Positions 63,753 to 64,000 of a stretch of DNA of 64,000 nt are shown piece after piece; the stretch's first letter is position 1; every line of letters begins with the position of its first letter. The DNA is from Ischnura elegans. Lineage: Eukaryota; Arthropoda; Insecta; Odonata; Coenagrionidae. A program made the position numbers and the translations under genes. Location: assembly GCF_921293095.1 (NCBI RefSeq), contig NC_060254.1:6510001-6574000 (forward strand), written 5' to 3'. Below the pieces are notes generated by a model that saw nothing but the letters and a program-made list of their open reading frames with translations, did no database searches and was not told the DNA's origin.

Positions 63753-64000
63753 GTAATTGAACATGCAGGTCTACTTTGTGCATTCCTAGTTTATCACATT
63801 TGCTGATCTGCATCTCCCTCTCTGGGTTCAGATTGTGTTGGGATCCGCCAGTGGGTCGTGGTTGTTCTTCATTTTGCATGGCAACGATTGAGTCTGTCTC
63901 TCCTAGGTTCATTTTGTAACCACTACCTAAATGTGGTTGTGGACTATTAAAATGCCAACATGAATGACTTAGATGCTTTTCCTGAAAGGGACACAATTCT
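63753..64000. other. Start of the next Sin3A intron
   Basis: Follows the AAG|gtaatt donor. The remainder of PAH2 is not in the window. Confidence 0.8.

Overview
This is eukaryotic, animal-type nuclear DNA, most likely from an insect with a repeat-rich genome. The exons are short and GT-AG spliced, the introns are AT-rich and several kilobases long, and the three recognisable genes encode metazoan proteins: a STRAD-type pseudokinase, a Canopy/Seele saposin-like ER protein and the corepressor Sin3A. Most of the rest is transposon debris: Tigger/pogo-like and hAT-like DNA transposons, LINE and Penelope fragments, tRNA-derived SINEs and a few LTR pieces. The species cannot be named from the sequence.

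Layout. From 2985 to 27472 the minus strand carries a seven-exon STRAD pseudokinase gene (466 codons) that ends in the Trp-Glu-Phe tail known to bind MO25. Its introns hold a shared repeat copy (4290-6115), a SINE, a perfect 1,648-bp tandem duplication (13027-16322) built from DNA-transposon, Penelope and LINE pieces, a degenerate Tigger transposon (17669-19397) abutted by a second TA-flanked element (19400-20105), a candidate solo LTR (21863-22793) and a Penelope-derived hairpin (26069-26228). Upstream on the same strand, 28845-29667 is a compact four-exon seele/canopy gene (187 aa) with one GC-AG intron.

Divergent from these, Sin3A runs on the plus strand from a start codon at 34746 past the right edge of the window. 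Six coding exons (441 codons) cover the N-terminus, all of PAH1 and the first residues of PAH2. An ATG-TGA minimal upstream ORF lies just before the Sin3A start. The roughly 5 kb between seele and the first Sin3A coding exon holds no protein-coding sequence that I can support and presumably contains the promoters and the 5' UTR exon(s).

The Sin3A introns are a record of nested transposition. A 5.2-kb TA-flanked element (40240-45411) contains two smaller TA-flanked elements, whose pre-insertion sites survive in the related copy at 4290-6115. A small LTR-bearing, TRIM-like element (50708-52198) is split by another TA-flanked element. A 2-kb inverted-repeat element of unknown family (about 53930-56002) sits inside an older Tigger-type remnant. 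Two hAT-like elements have 8-bp target duplications, one exact and one 7 of 8.

Functionally, the three genes act in different pathways: LKB1/AMPK-type kinase scaffolding (STRAD), ER folding (Seele) and histone-deacetylase corepression (Sin3A). Nothing in the sequence suggests an operon-like relation. I found no wholly new coding system. The most unusual content is the nested transposon architecture, the identical tandem duplication and the uncharacterised inverted-repeat element.
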